64,000 nt of DNA from Brevirhabdus sp. (GCA_024637315.1 JAGXFH010000031.1:1-64000), one strand, 5' to 3'. Numbered from the stretch's first letter, positions 53,602 to 62,840 are shown. Numbers and translations are program-made. Notes: generated from the sequence alone by a model not told the origin.

Positions 53602-54114
53602 CTATTCGTCTATCGGATAACGGAATCGTCCGCCACTGGACGGGCGGAATTCATGACAAGCAGTGCAAGCCGCGACGACGTTTCAAAGGCATCCGCGTAA
53701 GCCTCTGGATTGCCGCTCTCTGCAACTTCAGCGAGTGCGTCCGCTTGCGATCGAAAATCATTGGCCACAGCCGCGAACGCCTGGGGCTCAGTCGAGACTT
53801 CCGGTTAAGCGCGACCTTCCGGGGCTTGGCCGCGCGCAGAGCCTGGTTTCATAAGCAGCACAAAGTCGGCCATGATGGCGGACATGCGGCGGGCGGCATC
53901 GCCAGCAACTTGATAATCGCCAGCAACTTGATAATCGTCACTCTCTGCGTTCCTTACTTTCAGCAAGGTCCAATAAGCCGTCTGCAGGTCAAACATCAAA
54001 GGTTGGCGCGACACCACAATCTGACCACGCTCGTATTCTGATGTTTGTGAGATGGACTCTTGCGAGAGTCATCATCAAAAGCACGCTCAGCGCAACTGTG
54101 AACACTCTCACCAT
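53602..54114 (-). pseudogene. Broken c'-type (c556-like) cytochrome gene
   Basis: On the minus strand an ATG with GGAAGG upstream starts a signal peptide (MVRVFTVALSVLLMMTLA). A frameshift follows, then a second frame reads SEYERGQIVVSRQPLMFDL, YQVAGDAARRMSAIMADFVLL, a TAA stop, and PQAFAAVANDFRSQADALAE. A second frameshift just before the heme site restores the first frame, giving CTACHEFRPSSGGRF and a TAG stop at 53602-53604. The alpha-helical plan with a C-terminal CxxCH is typical of cytochrome c'/c556. Two frameshifts, one stop and an 18-bp duplication are present. Confidence 0.78.
53901..53936. repeat. 18-bp perfect tandem duplication in the cytochrome pseudogene
   Basis: The unit from 53901 to 53918 is repeated exactly at 53919-53936. 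It reads in frame as a doubled DYQVAG segment, so it adds six residues without changing frame. It is likely a recent slip event in an already broken gene. Confidence 0.9.
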
Positions 54115-54232
54115 TTCGCGCCTTCCGCTTTGGGATTCTACAGATCAGTTTACCACGATGCCGCGTTAGCCGGGAGCGACGTATGGCGGATGTGATTGAA
54201 ATGTTCGACGTCCGTTCAGGACTCAATTTGCC

Positions 54233-54691
54233 CTAGCTCAGCCGGTCCTTGATCATCGGTCCGACGGCGCCGAAATCCATCTGACCGGTATATTTCGCCT
54301 TCAGCGCGCCCATGACCTTGCCCATGTCCCGAATAGAGCTTGCATCGGTCTCGGCGATTGCCGCCTTGATCGCTTTTTCGGTCTCTGCGGGGCTTAGCTG
54401 GCGTGGAAGGAATTCCTCGATCACGCCAATCTCGGCGCGTTCCTTTTCAGCCAGTTCCACACGTCCGCCCTCTTCATAGGCGCGGGCGCTTTCATGCCGC
54501 TGCTTGACCATCTTGCCTAAGATTTTGAGGACCTCGGCGTCATCGACCCCCGCATCGCCACCCTCGCCGCGCAAGGCGATATCGCGGTCCTTGATGGCGG
54601 CGTTAATCAGGCGGAGAGTCGACAAACGGTCCGCCTCCTTGGCTTTCATGGCAATTTTCAAGGCGTCGCTGATGCGGCTGCGCAGATCCAT
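54233..54691 (-). CDS. GatB/YqeY domain protein
   Basis: A 152-residue, mostly helical protein of the YqeY family, which resembles the tRNA-binding tail of GatB. Features are LRSRISDALKIAMKAKEADRL, LRLINAAIKDRDIA and FLPRQLSPAETEKAI. The start at 54691 gives the family N-terminus. Upstream codons are open but lie in the promoter region of carA. Divergent from carA, a common arrangement in alphaproteobacteria. Function is unknown. Confidence 0.9.
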   Translation of the reverse strand: MDLRSRISDALKIAMKAKEADRLSTLRLINAAIKDRDIALRGEGGDAGVDDAEVLKILGKMVKQRHESARAYEEGGRVELAEKERAEIGVIEEFLPRQLSPAETEKAIKAAIAETDASSIRDMGKVMGALKAKYTGQMDFGAVGPMIKDRLS

Positions 54692-54872
54692 CGGCTGTCC
54701 TATCCCCAAGGTTTCCGAAGTCCCGAACATACCCCGAGGCATTGGCGCTGACAACAGCCGATTTTCTAGTTAAGCCCTTGAAATAATTACATAACCGAAA
54801 TTACATACCGACCTTGACCCGCCCCCCCGCTTTCCATAGGTTCCGTCCAATTTAGCTTCGGAGAGTCGTGCC

Positions 54873-56033
54873 ATGCCCGCCGCTGTCGTCCCCGCAAAAC
54901 CGACCGCCTGCCTTGCCCTGGCCGACGGTACGCTCTTTTACGGCAGAGGCTTCGGCGCCACCGGCCAGACCGTCGCCGAGCTTTGTTTCAACACCGCGAT
55001 GACCGGCTATCAGGAGATCATGACAGACCCCTCATATGCGGGTCAGATCGTGACATTCACCTTCCCCCATATTGGCAATACCGGCGTCAACCCGGATGAT
55101 GATGAAGCCACTGATCCGGTCGCCGCCGGGATGGTGGTGAAGTGGGATCCGACAGAGCCAAGCAATTGGCGCGCAACGGAAAATCTTACCGCATGGCTTT
55201 CCAGGCGGAACCGGATCGGCATCGGCGGCCTCGACACCCGCCGCCTGACCCGCGCGATTCGTCAGCAGGGCGCGCCGCATGTGGCACTGGTCCACGACCC
55301 CGAAGGGACCTTCGATATCGAGGCGCTGGTGAAAGCCGCCCGGGGATTTCCCGGACTGGTTGGCCTTGACCTTGCCAAAGAGGTCACCTGCGCCCAATCT
55401 TATGCTTGGGATCAGATGAGATGGGCCTGGCCCGAGGGCTACACGAAGCGCTCCGGCAAGGGTCACAAGGTGGTCGCCATCGACTACGGTGCCAAGCGCA
55501 ACATCCTGCGCAGCCTCGCCTCTGCCGGCTGCGATGTCACCGTTTTGCCCGCCACCGCCACGGCCGAGGATGTTCTGGCTCATGACCCGGCAGGAGTGTT
55601 TCTGTCCAACGGCCCCGGCGACCCGGCGGCAACAGGTGGATACGCGGTTCCGATGATCCGCGAAGTGCTGGATCGAACCCGCCTGCCGATTTTCGGTATT
55701 TGCCTTGGGCATCAAATGCTTGCCCTGGCATTGGGAGCCAAGACCATCAAGATGAATCATGGTCATCACGGCGCCAATCATCCGGTCAAGGATGTAGAAA
55801 CCGGCAAGGTCGAGATCACCTCGATGAACCATGGCTTCACCGTCGACAGTCAGACCCTGCCCGAGGGAATTCTGGAAACGCATGTCAGCCTGTTCGACGG
55901 CTCGAACTGCGGCATCCGCATGTCGGATCGCCCGGTTTTCTCGGTGCAATATCATCCCGAGGCCAGCCCCGGCCCGCAAGACAGCTACTACCTTTTCGAG
56001 CGTTTCGTTGAAGCCATTGAAAAACAGGCATGA
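54873..56033 (+). CDS. carA: Carbamoyl-phosphate synthase small subunit
   Basis: A 386-residue glutaminase subunit feeding ammonia to CarB for arginine and pyrimidine synthesis. The N-terminal domain has LALADGTLFYGRGFG and FNTAMTGYQEIMTDPSYAGQI; the amidotransferase domain has the catalytic Cys near 277 (IFGICLGHQ) and the HPEASPGP motif at the end. carB is not in the window. A direct repeat (AATTACATA at 54784 and 54799) lies in the upstream promoter region. Confidence 0.97.
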   Translation: MPAAVVPAKPTACLALADGTLFYGRGFGATGQTVAELCFNTAMTGYQEIMTDPSYAGQIVTFTFPHIGNTGVNPDDDEATDPVAAGMVVKWDPTEPSNWRATENLTAWLSRRNRIGIGGLDTRRLTRAIRQQGAPHVALVHDPEGTFDIEALVKAARGFPGLVGLDLAKEVTCAQSYAWDQMRWAWPEGYTKRSGKGHKVVAIDYGAKRNILRSLASAGCDVTVLPATATAEDVLAHDPAGVFLSNGPGDPAATGGYAVPMIREVLDRTRLPIFGICLGHQMLALALGAKTIKMNHGHHGANHPVKDVETGKVEITSMNHGFTVDSQTLPEGILETHVSLFDGSNCGIRMSDRPVFSVQYHPEASPGPQDSYYLFERFVEAIEKQA

Positions 56034-56108
56034 TTTCGGGCGCGGTTAACCGCGCCTTAACCCCGTTCACCAGAATGTTCCAGTCGACCTGCAACCTCTG
56101 GCCCGCTG

Positions 56109-58031
56109 ATGAACACCCGTACCGATCCAAGTCTGCTTCTGCCGCTGCCCTTGTCGCCGCTGCTCTTGCTGCCCACCGCTCAAGCCAAGCCGCTCGGCCA
56201 GATCCTGACCGAAATCGGCGAGCTTTCTCCCGGTGACCTGATCAAGGCCGTCGCGTTGTCGGCCCGCGAGGATGCCAGTTTCGGCGACATTCTGGTAATG
56301 AATGACATGGTAACGGATGCCGGGCTGTGCCGCGGTCTTGCGGTCCAATTCGGTTGCGAGGTCGCCGATTTCCAGAGCATTCCACCCGATGCGCGGATAA
56401 TCGACCGGTTCGGTCCTGATCGCTGTCTGCGAGAGGGCATTGTGCCCTGGAAACGCGTGGGCGGCGCCACCGTGATCGCTTCCAGCCGGCCACAAGACTT
56501 TGGCCGGTTGCGGGCGTCTCTGCCCGAGGGTCTCGGCCATTTCATGCTGGCCGTCGCACCCGAAAAGCAGATTCAAGAGGCTCTTTTGCGGACCCGCCAG
56601 CGAAGGCTGGCAAACCGCGCCGAAACGCGGGTTGCAGCCCGCGAGAGTTGTCGGGACTGGCGCACGTGGGCAATGGCGCGTCTGGCTTTCTCTGCCATCA
56701 TCATATTGGCCAGCGGCCTCGTCTGGTCGGCCCAAACGACGTTCCTGATCCTGTCGCTTTGGGCGGTCATGGTACTGGTGATGAACACCACGCTGAAAGC
56801 CGCTGCCGCCGTTGCGAAGGTTCGCGCAGCCCGCCATGCAAAACCGGTTTTCGTGTCCTGGCGGCAGCGCGGCCTAGCACGACGGCTACCCACCGTCTCG
56901 ATCATGGTGCCATTGTTTCGAGAACGAGAAATCGCTGGCCGCCTCGTCATGCGCCTGGCGCGGCTGTCCTATCCAAAAGAGCTGCTGGACATCTGCCTGG
57001 TGGTGGAAGAGGACGATACGGTGACCCAGGCCGCCCTCAATGCCGCCAATCTGCCGCGATGGATGCGCCAGATCATCGTTCCGCGCGGCCTGCTCAAGAC
57101 CAAGCCACGCGCGCTCAACTACGCGCTTGATTTCTGCCGGGGGTCTATTGTCGGCGTCTATGACGCCGAGGATGCGCCGGAAGCCGACCAGATCCACAAG
57201 ATCGTTCGGCGGTTCCATGACAGCGGCCCTGATCTGGCCTGCGTGCAGGGAATGCTGGACTTTTACAATCCGCGGGCAAACTGGCTGTCGCGCTGTTTCA
57301 CGATCGAATATGCGACTTGGTTCCGGGTCGTCTTGCCGGGTCTGGAGAAACTGAACTTCGTCATACCGCTTGGCGGGACGACCCTGTTCTTCCGTCGGGA
57401 CGTTCTGGAGGAGCTGGGCGGCTGGGACGCTCACAACGTCACCGAAGACGCCGATCTCGGCGTCCGTCTGGCGCGTCATGGCTACCGGACCGAACTGATC
57501 GAGAGCGTGACCGAGGAAGAGGCGAACTGCCGGTTCTGGCCGTGGATCAAACAGCGGTCGCGCTGGATCAAAGGTTATGCGATCACTTGGGCCGTGCATA
57601 TGCGGTCTCCGCGCCAGTTGCTGGCAGAGCTGGGTCTGCGGCGATTCCTTGGCGTGCAACTGCTGTTTCTGGGAACCTTGTCGCAGTTCATGCTGGCACC
57701 CGTCCTGTGGACCTTCTGGGCGTTTCCGCTGGGGCTGCCGCATCCGCTGGACGGTATGCTGAGCGGCCTCGGCATTGCCGCCCTGACGCTGGTTTTCCTG
57801 ACGGCAGAGGCGGTATCCCTTGGCATCGGCATCTTTGCCATCGCGTCGACCCGGCATCGAGGATTGTGGCCGTGGGTGCCCAGCATGCACCTCTACTTCC
57901 CGCTGGCCGCAATTGCCGCCTACAAGGGGATCTGGGAACTGATTGCCCGGCCATTCTACTGGGACAAGACCGCTCATGGGCATACCGCGGAGCGGGTTCA
58001 ACGCGGCAAGCGGCGCGTCAAGACGCGCTGA
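56109..58031 (+). CDS. Membrane glycosyltransferase (GT2) with a c-di-GMP-binding-type N-terminal domain
   Basis: A 640-residue protein. Residues ~28-155 resemble the T2SSE_N/MshEN domain (PLGQILTEIGELSPGDLIKA, then FGDILVMNDMVTDAGL), a fold that in MshE binds c-di-GMP. Membrane helices follow near 190-230. The GT2 core has the UDP-sugar motifs IMVPLFRERE, YDAEDAPE, TEDADLGVRLA and KQRSRWIKG, as in processive beta-glycan synthases. Three to four helices end the protein. It probably makes an exopolysaccharide, with activity linked to c-di-GMP; this is inference. It starts 75 bases after carA. Confidence 0.85.
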   Translation: MNTRTDPSLLLPLPLSPLLLLPTAQAKPLGQILTEIGELSPGDLIKAVALSAREDASFGDILVMNDMVTDAGLCRGLAVQFGCEVADFQSIPPDARIIDRFGPDRCLREGIVPWKRVGGATVIASSRPQDFGRLRASLPEGLGHFMLAVAPEKQIQEALLRTRQRRLANRAETRVAARESCRDWRTWAMARLAFSAIIILASGLVWSAQTTFLILSLWAVMVLVMNTTLKAAAAVAKVRAARHAKPVFVSWRQRGLARRLPTVSIMVPLFREREIAGRLVMRLARLSYPKELLDICLVVEEDDTVTQAALNAANLPRWMRQIIVPRGLLKTKPRALNYALDFCRGSIVGVYDAEDAPEADQIHKIVRRFHDSGPDLACVQGMLDFYNPRANWLSRCFTIEYATWFRVVLPGLEKLNFVIPLGGTTLFFRRDVLEELGGWDAHNVTEDADLGVRLARHGYRTELIESVTEEEANCRFWPWIKQRSRWIKGYAITWAVHMRSPRQLLAELGLRRFLGVQLLFLGTLSQFMLAPVLWTFWAFPLGLPHPLDGMLSGLGIAALTLVFLTAEAVSLGIGIFAIASTRHRGLWPWVPSMHLYFPLAAIAAYKGIWELIARPFYWDKTAHGHTAERVQRGKRRVKTR

Positions 58032-58034
58032 CGA

Positions 58035-58670
58035 TCAGTCCGATCCGACTTTCAGCCGGGTCTCAAACGCGTGTGAAATGTGATCCTTCAGCGCCAGATA
58101 GGCCGCTTGGCCGTCACCAGACTCGATCGCGGAAACGATACGGTCATGTTCCTCCAGTGCGGCTTGTCCACGACCATCTACTGCCAACGAGGTTGTTGCG
58201 AGAAGCGCCATCGAGCGGTGAACAAGATCGAGCTGCTGCACCAGATAGCGGTTGTGCGACGCCAGGTGGATCTGCTTGTGGAACCGCCGGTTCGCCCGCG
58301 CAAGCGCCGCCGGATTGTCGACGATCTTGCGGTCATCCTCGACCATCGCACGCAACACCCGAACCTCTTCGGGGGCGGCATGACGGGCCGCGAGCCGTGC
58401 GGCCAGCCCCTCCAGTTCGGTCCGGACAACATAGAGTTCCGCCAACTGGTTGTGGTCAAGCGACGCAACGATCAAGCTCCGTCCGTCACGAGCCAGCATC
58501 GATTGGGTCTCCAATCGCTGAAGCGCCTCGCGGATCGGGGTGCGCGACACGCCGAACCGATCCGCCAATTCGCTTTCCACCAGCCGGTCGCCAGGCCTAT
58601 AGATGCCCGTATCTATGGCATCGAGAATCAACTGGTAGGCATCCCGCTGGCCGCTTTTCGTATCGGTCAT
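58035..58670 (-). CDS. GntR family regulator, FadR/FCD subgroup
   Basis: A 211-residue regulator: winged helix (residues ~10-70, GDRLVESELADRFGVSRTPIREALQRLE) and a helical FCD effector domain with metal-binding residues (ANRRFHKQIHLASHN near 133-148, then DHISHAFETR at the end). The domain usually binds small carboxylic acids. The start at 58670 has GGGAGA upstream; the open frame goes 17 codons further. It is convergent with the glycosyltransferase gene. Its target is unknown. Confidence 0.9.
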   Translation of the reverse strand: MTDTKSGQRDAYQLILDAIDTGIYRPGDRLVESELADRFGVSRTPIREALQRLETQSMLARDGRSLIVASLDHNQLAELYVVRTELEGLAARLAARHAAPEEVRVLRAMVEDDRKIVDNPAALARANRRFHKQIHLASHNRYLVQQLDLVHRSMALLATTSLAVDGRGQAALEEHDRIVSAIESGDGQAAYLALKDHISHAFETRLKVGSD

Positions 58671-58803
58671 GTTCTTCTCCCTGGCGCGCGCCTGAACCCT
58701 AGTCGGCAGTTTGGTTGGCAATCAAGCCTTGGTTCCGGCCGAAATGCCGCAGGCGGTTCTGAATCCGTTTCAACTGCTCGCAATCACAGCTAGAATGGTG
58801 GCC

Positions 58804-59469
58804 ATGAAAGCTTCCGCATTTTCCGACGTCCGCACCTGGGTCTTTGACCTCGACAACACACTCTACCCGCCCTCGGCGCGCCTCTTTGACCAGATTGAGG
58901 TGCGGATGACGGACTGGGTGATGGCGGCTCTTGGCGTCGCCCGGGACGAGGCTGATCGTCTTCGCACGCATTACTGGGCGACCTACGGCACAACTCTGGC
59001 CGGTCTGATGACCGAACACGGCGTGGATCCCGGCCCATATCTCACGCATGTCCACGAGATCGACTTGTCGCCACTGTCGCTTGACCCGGATCTCGCAGAA
59101 CGGATCGGGGCCCTGCCCGGCCGCAAGATCGTCTACACCAACGGTTCGGCCCCCTATGCCGAGCGCGTGCTTGTAGCGCGCGGATTGGGCAGAGTGATTG
59201 ATGCTGTCTACGGCGTCGAACATGCCGGTTTCCGCCCCAAGCCGGAGCGGGCCGCGTTCGAAACCGTCTTCGCCGCAGACGGCATCGATGCCGGCATGGC
59301 TGCCATGTTCGAGGACGACCCTCGCAACCTCGCCGCGCCGCACGAGATGGGAATGCGAACCGTGCATGTGGCCCCAGCGCCAGCTCCGGCGGATCACATC
59401 CATTATCACACCGATGACCTGACCGGGTTCTTGGCGCAGTTGGGTCAGCCCGCCGAGGTTGCGGAATGA
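58804..59469 (+). CDS. HAD-type pyrimidine 5'-nucleotidase
   Basis: A 221-residue haloacid dehalogenase hydrolase. The nucleophile motif is VFDLDNTLYP with D15 and D17; motif II is KIVYTNGSAPYAERV; motif III Lys is in FRPKPERAAF and the final acid pair in MFEDDPRNL. These fit the pyrimidine 5'-nucleotidase subgroup (SDT1/PPN-like). An upstream start would add 31 residues; the chosen ATG fits the family length. It overlaps the next gene by four bases (ATGA). Confidence 0.9.
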   Translation: MKASAFSDVRTWVFDLDNTLYPPSARLFDQIEVRMTDWVMAALGVARDEADRLRTHYWATYGTTLAGLMTEHGVDPGPYLTHVHEIDLSPLSLDPDLAERIGALPGRKIVYTNGSAPYAERVLVARGLGRVIDAVYGVEHAGFRPKPERAAFETVFAADGIDAGMAAMFEDDPRNLAAPHEMGMRTVHVAPAPAPADHIHYHTDDLTGFLAQLGQPAEVAE

Positions 59470-60665
59470 CAACCGAAAGCTGCGATATCCTGATTGCGGG
59501 CGGCGGCCTTGCGGGTCTCGTCGCCGCGGTTGGGTTCAGCCATTCTGGGTTCTCGGTCATCCTGGTCGATCCGACCCAGCCGGTAATCGACGACGCGAAT
59601 GCAAGGGCCGACCTGCGCTCTACAGCCTATCTGCAACCCGCACAGGCGTTGTTTGCAGAGATCGGCCTTTGGGATCAGCTTGCGCCCCATGCTATCGAAC
59701 TCGACGCCTTGCGTATCGTCGATATGGTGGGCGATCCGCCCGAAATCAGGGATGAACGACTGTTCCGCTCTGATGAGTTGGGCGATCGCCCCTTTGGCTG
59801 GAACCTCCTCAACTGGCTGGCCAGAAAAGAGATTCTGGCCGCGCTGAGCCGACAATCCGGACCCGATCTGCGCTTTGGCACCGGGTTCCGCTCGATGCTG
59901 ACCCGAACGTCCGGGGCCATCGTCACCTTGACCGACGGCACCATGATAGACACCCGCCTTGTGGTTGCTGCCGATGGTCGAAATTCGCCGGTTCGCGAAG
60001 CGGCCGGTATTTCCGTTCACACGATCCGCTACGGACAAAAGTCGCTGGCCTTCAGCACGCGGCATCCCGAACCGCATAACAACATCTCCACGGAAATTTA
60101 TGATCATGGCGGTCCGTTCACAATGGTCCCGCTGGCGGATATCGACGGCCAGCCTGCCTCTGCGGTCGTCTGGATGAACAAGGGGCCGAAAGCCAACGCC
60201 TTGCTGGACGCGGATCCGATCGCGTTCGAAGCTGAGATGACGGCGCGGTCGGGACGCCTGTTCGGCCCCCTCAAGCTGGCCGGCCGCAGGGGAATATTTC
60301 CGATCATCACCCAGCGGGCAGAGCGTCTGACGGCAGAGCGAACCGCGCTGGTCGCCGAGGCGGCACATGTCTTGCCGCCTATTGGCGCCCAGGGGTTGAA
60401 CACGTCATTGAATGACATCGCCGCACTGATGCAGGCCGCCCGCGATCACCCCGGCGCACTTGGCGAGCGGGCAATGCTGAACGCCTACGCGCGCGCACGC
60501 GAGACTGACATCGCCCGTCGGGCACGGGCCATCGACCTTTTCAACCGGGTTACACGTTCGGACGACATCGGCTTGCAGGCTATACGCCTGGTCGGTCTGA
60601 AGGCGGTGCACGATATCGCGCCGCTCCGGCGCAGGATCATGCAGGCCGGAATGGGGCCGCTCTGA
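59466..60665 (+). CDS. UbiH/UbiF/COQ6 family FAD monooxygenase
   Basis: A 399-residue flavoprotein hydroxylase of the UbiH/COQ6 family that uses O2 to hydroxylate the ubiquinone ring. The FAD fold motif is ILIAGGGLAGLVA (residues ~9-21), followed by the NAD(P)-site VVAADGRNSPVREAAGI near 170 and the second FAD motif AHVLPPIGAQGLNTSLNDI near 300. It overlaps the nucleotidase gene by four bases. It provides the O2-dependent route, complementary to the UbiTUV set at 12-14.5 kb. Which ring position it hydroxylates cannot be said. Confidence 0.92.
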   Translation: MTTESCDILIAGGGLAGLVAAVGFSHSGFSVILVDPTQPVIDDANARADLRSTAYLQPAQALFAEIGLWDQLAPHAIELDALRIVDMVGDPPEIRDERLFRSDELGDRPFGWNLLNWLARKEILAALSRQSGPDLRFGTGFRSMLTRTSGAIVTLTDGTMIDTRLVVAADGRNSPVREAAGISVHTIRYGQKSLAFSTRHPEPHNNISTEIYDHGGPFTMVPLADIDGQPASAVVWMNKGPKANALLDADPIAFEAEMTARSGRLFGPLKLAGRRGIFPIITQRAERLTAERTALVAEAAHVLPPIGAQGLNTSLNDIAALMQAARDHPGALGERAMLNAYARARETDIARRARAIDLFNRVTRSDDIGLQAIRLVGLKAVHDIAPLRRRIMQAGMGPL

Positions 60666-60689
60666 CCGCGCATTGCCGGAGGCTGAACG

Positions 60690-61826
60690 TCACGCGCTGG
60701 CGAACACCGAGTCCAGCGCTTGCTCCAGACGCGAAACGCTCGCATCCACATCGTAAAGCTTGTCCAATCCGAAAAGCCCCAGCCGGAAACTGCGATACTC
60801 GGGACCTTCATCACATTGTAGCGGTACGCCTGCAGCGATCTGCAAGCCGAGTGCCGCGAACTTCTTGCCGGTCTGAACTTCCTGATCCGAGGTATAGCTG
60901 ACCACCACGCCCGGAGCGCCGAAGCCTTCTGCCGCGACCGATCTGATTCCCCGCTCGGCCAAGAGCGCACGAACCCGTCTGCCCTGTTCCCATTGGGCAT
61001 CACGCAATTTCTCGAAACCATAGGCCTTGGTTTCCAGCATCGTATCCCGGAACGCGCGCAAGGCATCGGTAGGCATGGTGGCGTGATAGGCGTGGCCGCC
61101 TGCAGTGTATGCCTCCATGATCGAAAGCCATTTGCCCAGATCAACCGCGAAGCTGGTCGAGGTCGTGGCCTTGGCGACGGCAACCGCTGCTTCGCTCAGC
61201 ATCACGAGACCCGCAGACGGTTGCGCCGACCAGCCCTTTTGCGGCGCGGAAATCAACACGTCGACGCCGGAGGATTTCATGTCGACCCAAGCGCAGCCCG
61301 ACGCGATGCAATCCAGCACGAACAGGCCGCCGACTTCGTGCACGGCATCGGCAACCGCGCGCAAATAGTCATCGGGAAGGATGATGCCCGAGGACGTTTC
61401 CACATGCGGCGCAAAGACGACATCCGGCTTGTCAGCCCGTATACGGGCCACGACATCCTTGACCGGTGCGGGCGCGAAGGGTGCGTCAACAGCATTCCCG
61501 GTGCGCCGGGCCTTCAGCACGATTTCCTCTGCCGGAATTGATCCGGCTTCAAAAATCTGAGTCCACCGATACGAAAACCAGCCGTTGCGAATGACCAGCG
61601 CCTTCTTTCCGGTCGCGAATTGCCGCGCAGCGGCTTCCATCGCATAAGTGCCGCCGCCCGGTACGATCGCTGCCGTGTCCGCATTGTAGACTTCGCAGAG
61701 CATCCCGTGGATATCTCGCATCACCGCCTGAAACGCAGCGCTCATGTGGTTCAGCGAGCGATCAGTGAACACAACCGAGAATTCTAGCAGGCCGTCAGGG
61801 TCGATGTCGGAACGTAGCGCAGGCAT
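60690..61826 (-). CDS. Class V aminotransferase, alanine/serine-glyoxylate-like
   Basis: A 378-residue PLP enzyme of the alanine-glyoxylate/serine-glyoxylate aminotransferase group. The PLP lysine is K197 (LISAPQKGWS), the Asp binding the pyridine nitrogen is D172 (LDCIASG), and the phosphate loop is VPGGGTYAMEAA (residues ~55-66). The ATG at 61826 has GAGG six bases upstream and is preferred; two earlier in-frame ATGs exist. It may make glycine or handle a related amino donor. Its place beside two Lrp regulators suggests amino-acid control. Confidence 0.9.
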   Translation of the reverse strand: MPALRSDIDPDGLLEFSVVFTDRSLNHMSAAFQAVMRDIHGMLCEVYNADTAAIVPGGGTYAMEAAARQFATGKKALVIRNGWFSYRWTQIFEAGSIPAEEIVLKARRTGNAVDAPFAPAPVKDVVARIRADKPDVVFAPHVETSSGIILPDDYLRAVADAVHEVGGLFVLDCIASGCAWVDMKSSGVDVLISAPQKGWSAQPSAGLVMLSEAAVAVAKATTSTSFAVDLGKWLSIMEAYTAGGHAYHATMPTDALRAFRDTMLETKAYGFEKLRDAQWEQGRRVRALLAERGIRSVAAEGFGAPGVVVSYTSDQEVQTGKKFAALGLQIAAGVPLQCDEGPEYRSFRLGLFGLDKLYDVDASVSRLEQALDSVFASA

Positions 61827-61907
61827 GAGGAACCTCATCTGGGGGGTAAATATGCCAGATCCTACAGGGCCTGCCCGCGATGGCAATGGCCGAGGCATGG
61901 CAAAACC

Positions 61908-62366
61908 CTACTGCAAGGGCCCGGTCAGCCTCTCTTCGCTAAGCAGGACATTCGCCTCGACATCGCCGACGCCTGGCAGTGTCATGATCCGGCGGCGCAG
62001 GACACGCTCGAAATCGGCCAGATCCCTGGCGACGACGCGCAGCCGATAGTCATAAAGTCCCAGCACATGCTGAACCGTCTGTACTTCGGGTATCGCCGAG
62101 ACCGCGCGTTCGAAATCGTCCAGACTGACCCGGCCCTTGATCGCGAGTTTGATCCCGAGGAAGACGGTTACACCAAATCCCAGCTTTTCGAGGTCCAGGA
62201 CGATGCGTCGGCCCCGCAACACGCCCGCCTCGGTAAGCCGCTTTATCCGTCGCCATGTCGCCGGCTGAGATAATCCGACCCGCCTGCCGATCTCGCCGGC
62301 ACTGGTCGTGGCGTCCTCGGCGAGGTCACGCAGGATATGACGGTCGATCTCGTCCAGCTCGGTCAT
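61908..62366 (-). CDS. Lrp/AsnC family regulator (copy 2)
   Basis: A 152-residue regulator with an N-terminal helix-turn-helix (LDEIDRHILRDLAEDATTS, then GLSQPATWRRIKRLTEAG) and the RAM ligand-binding domain (residues ~65-150). Its ATG overlaps the stop of the other Lrp gene (ATGA), so the two are translated together and may form a heteromeric regulator. The target is probably the aminotransferase and ilvC genes on either side, by inference from the location. Confidence 0.92.
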   Translation of the reverse strand: MTELDEIDRHILRDLAEDATTSAGEIGRRVGLSQPATWRRIKRLTEAGVLRGRRIVLDLEKLGFGVTVFLGIKLAIKGRVSLDDFERAVSAIPEVQTVQHVLGLYDYRLRVVARDLADFERVLRRRIMTLPGVGDVEANVLLSEERLTGPLQ

Positions 62367-62818
62367 ATCGGAACGGCCTCCGCGGTCTTGATCGTTGCCA
62401 CATGCAGCAGCGCTTCGATATCGGCGATGTGCGGCAGGGTAAGAATGCGCGTACGATAGATCTGCTGATAATGCTGCATGTCTCTTGCGATGACCGACAG
62501 ACGCACATCGACGCGTCCCAGAAAGGTTTGCAATTCGATCGCGTCGGGAACTTGACGTGCGGCGGCAAGAAACTCGTCGAAGGCACGCGCGTCGGTCTTG
62601 TCGAGCGTGATCCTCAACGAAACTTCGACGGCATAGCCAAGCGCTTGCCATTCTATGATGGTCCGTTGCCCCTTCAGGATACCTTGCGAAGTCATTCGTT
62701 CCAGCCGTCGTGCAGCGGTAACGGCTGTTGTCCGGCTGCGATCAGCCAGCTCCGCCACCGGGATTGCGGGATCGTTCTGCAAGTGGCGCAAGAGCCGCCG
62801 ATCGATATCATCAAGCAT
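62363..62818 (-). CDS. Lrp/AsnC family regulator (copy 1)
   Basis: A 151-residue regulator with the same plan as its neighbour: helix-turn-helix (LDDIDRRLLRHLQNDPAIPV, RTTAVTAARRLERMTSQG) and RAM domain. It is divergent from ilvC across ~130 bases with two palindromes, so it likely senses a branched-chain amino acid and controls ilvC. The start at 62818 gives the usual family N-terminus; upstream codons are open. The ribosome site is weak. Confidence 0.92.
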   Translation of the reverse strand: MLDDIDRRLLRHLQNDPAIPVAELADRSRTTAVTAARRLERMTSQGILKGQRTIIEWQALGYAVEVSLRITLDKTDARAFDEFLAAARQVPDAIELQTFLGRVDVRLSVIARDMQHYQQIYRTRILTLPHIADIEALLHVATIKTAEAVPI

Positions 62819-62840
62819 GAAAGTTAAGGAAATCCCATTA

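Noticed and set aside
53496-54041. Plus-strand open frame of 181 codons
   Set aside because: The opposite strand carries the cytochrome c' remnant with signal peptide and heme motif; the plus-strand product has no recognisable features.
61908-62818. Heme d1/siroheme decarboxylase pair (NirDL/AhbAB-like Lrp fold)
   Set aside because: Both proteins keep a normal DNA-binding helix-turn-helix and lie beside ilvC and an aminotransferase, not among nir or heme genes.
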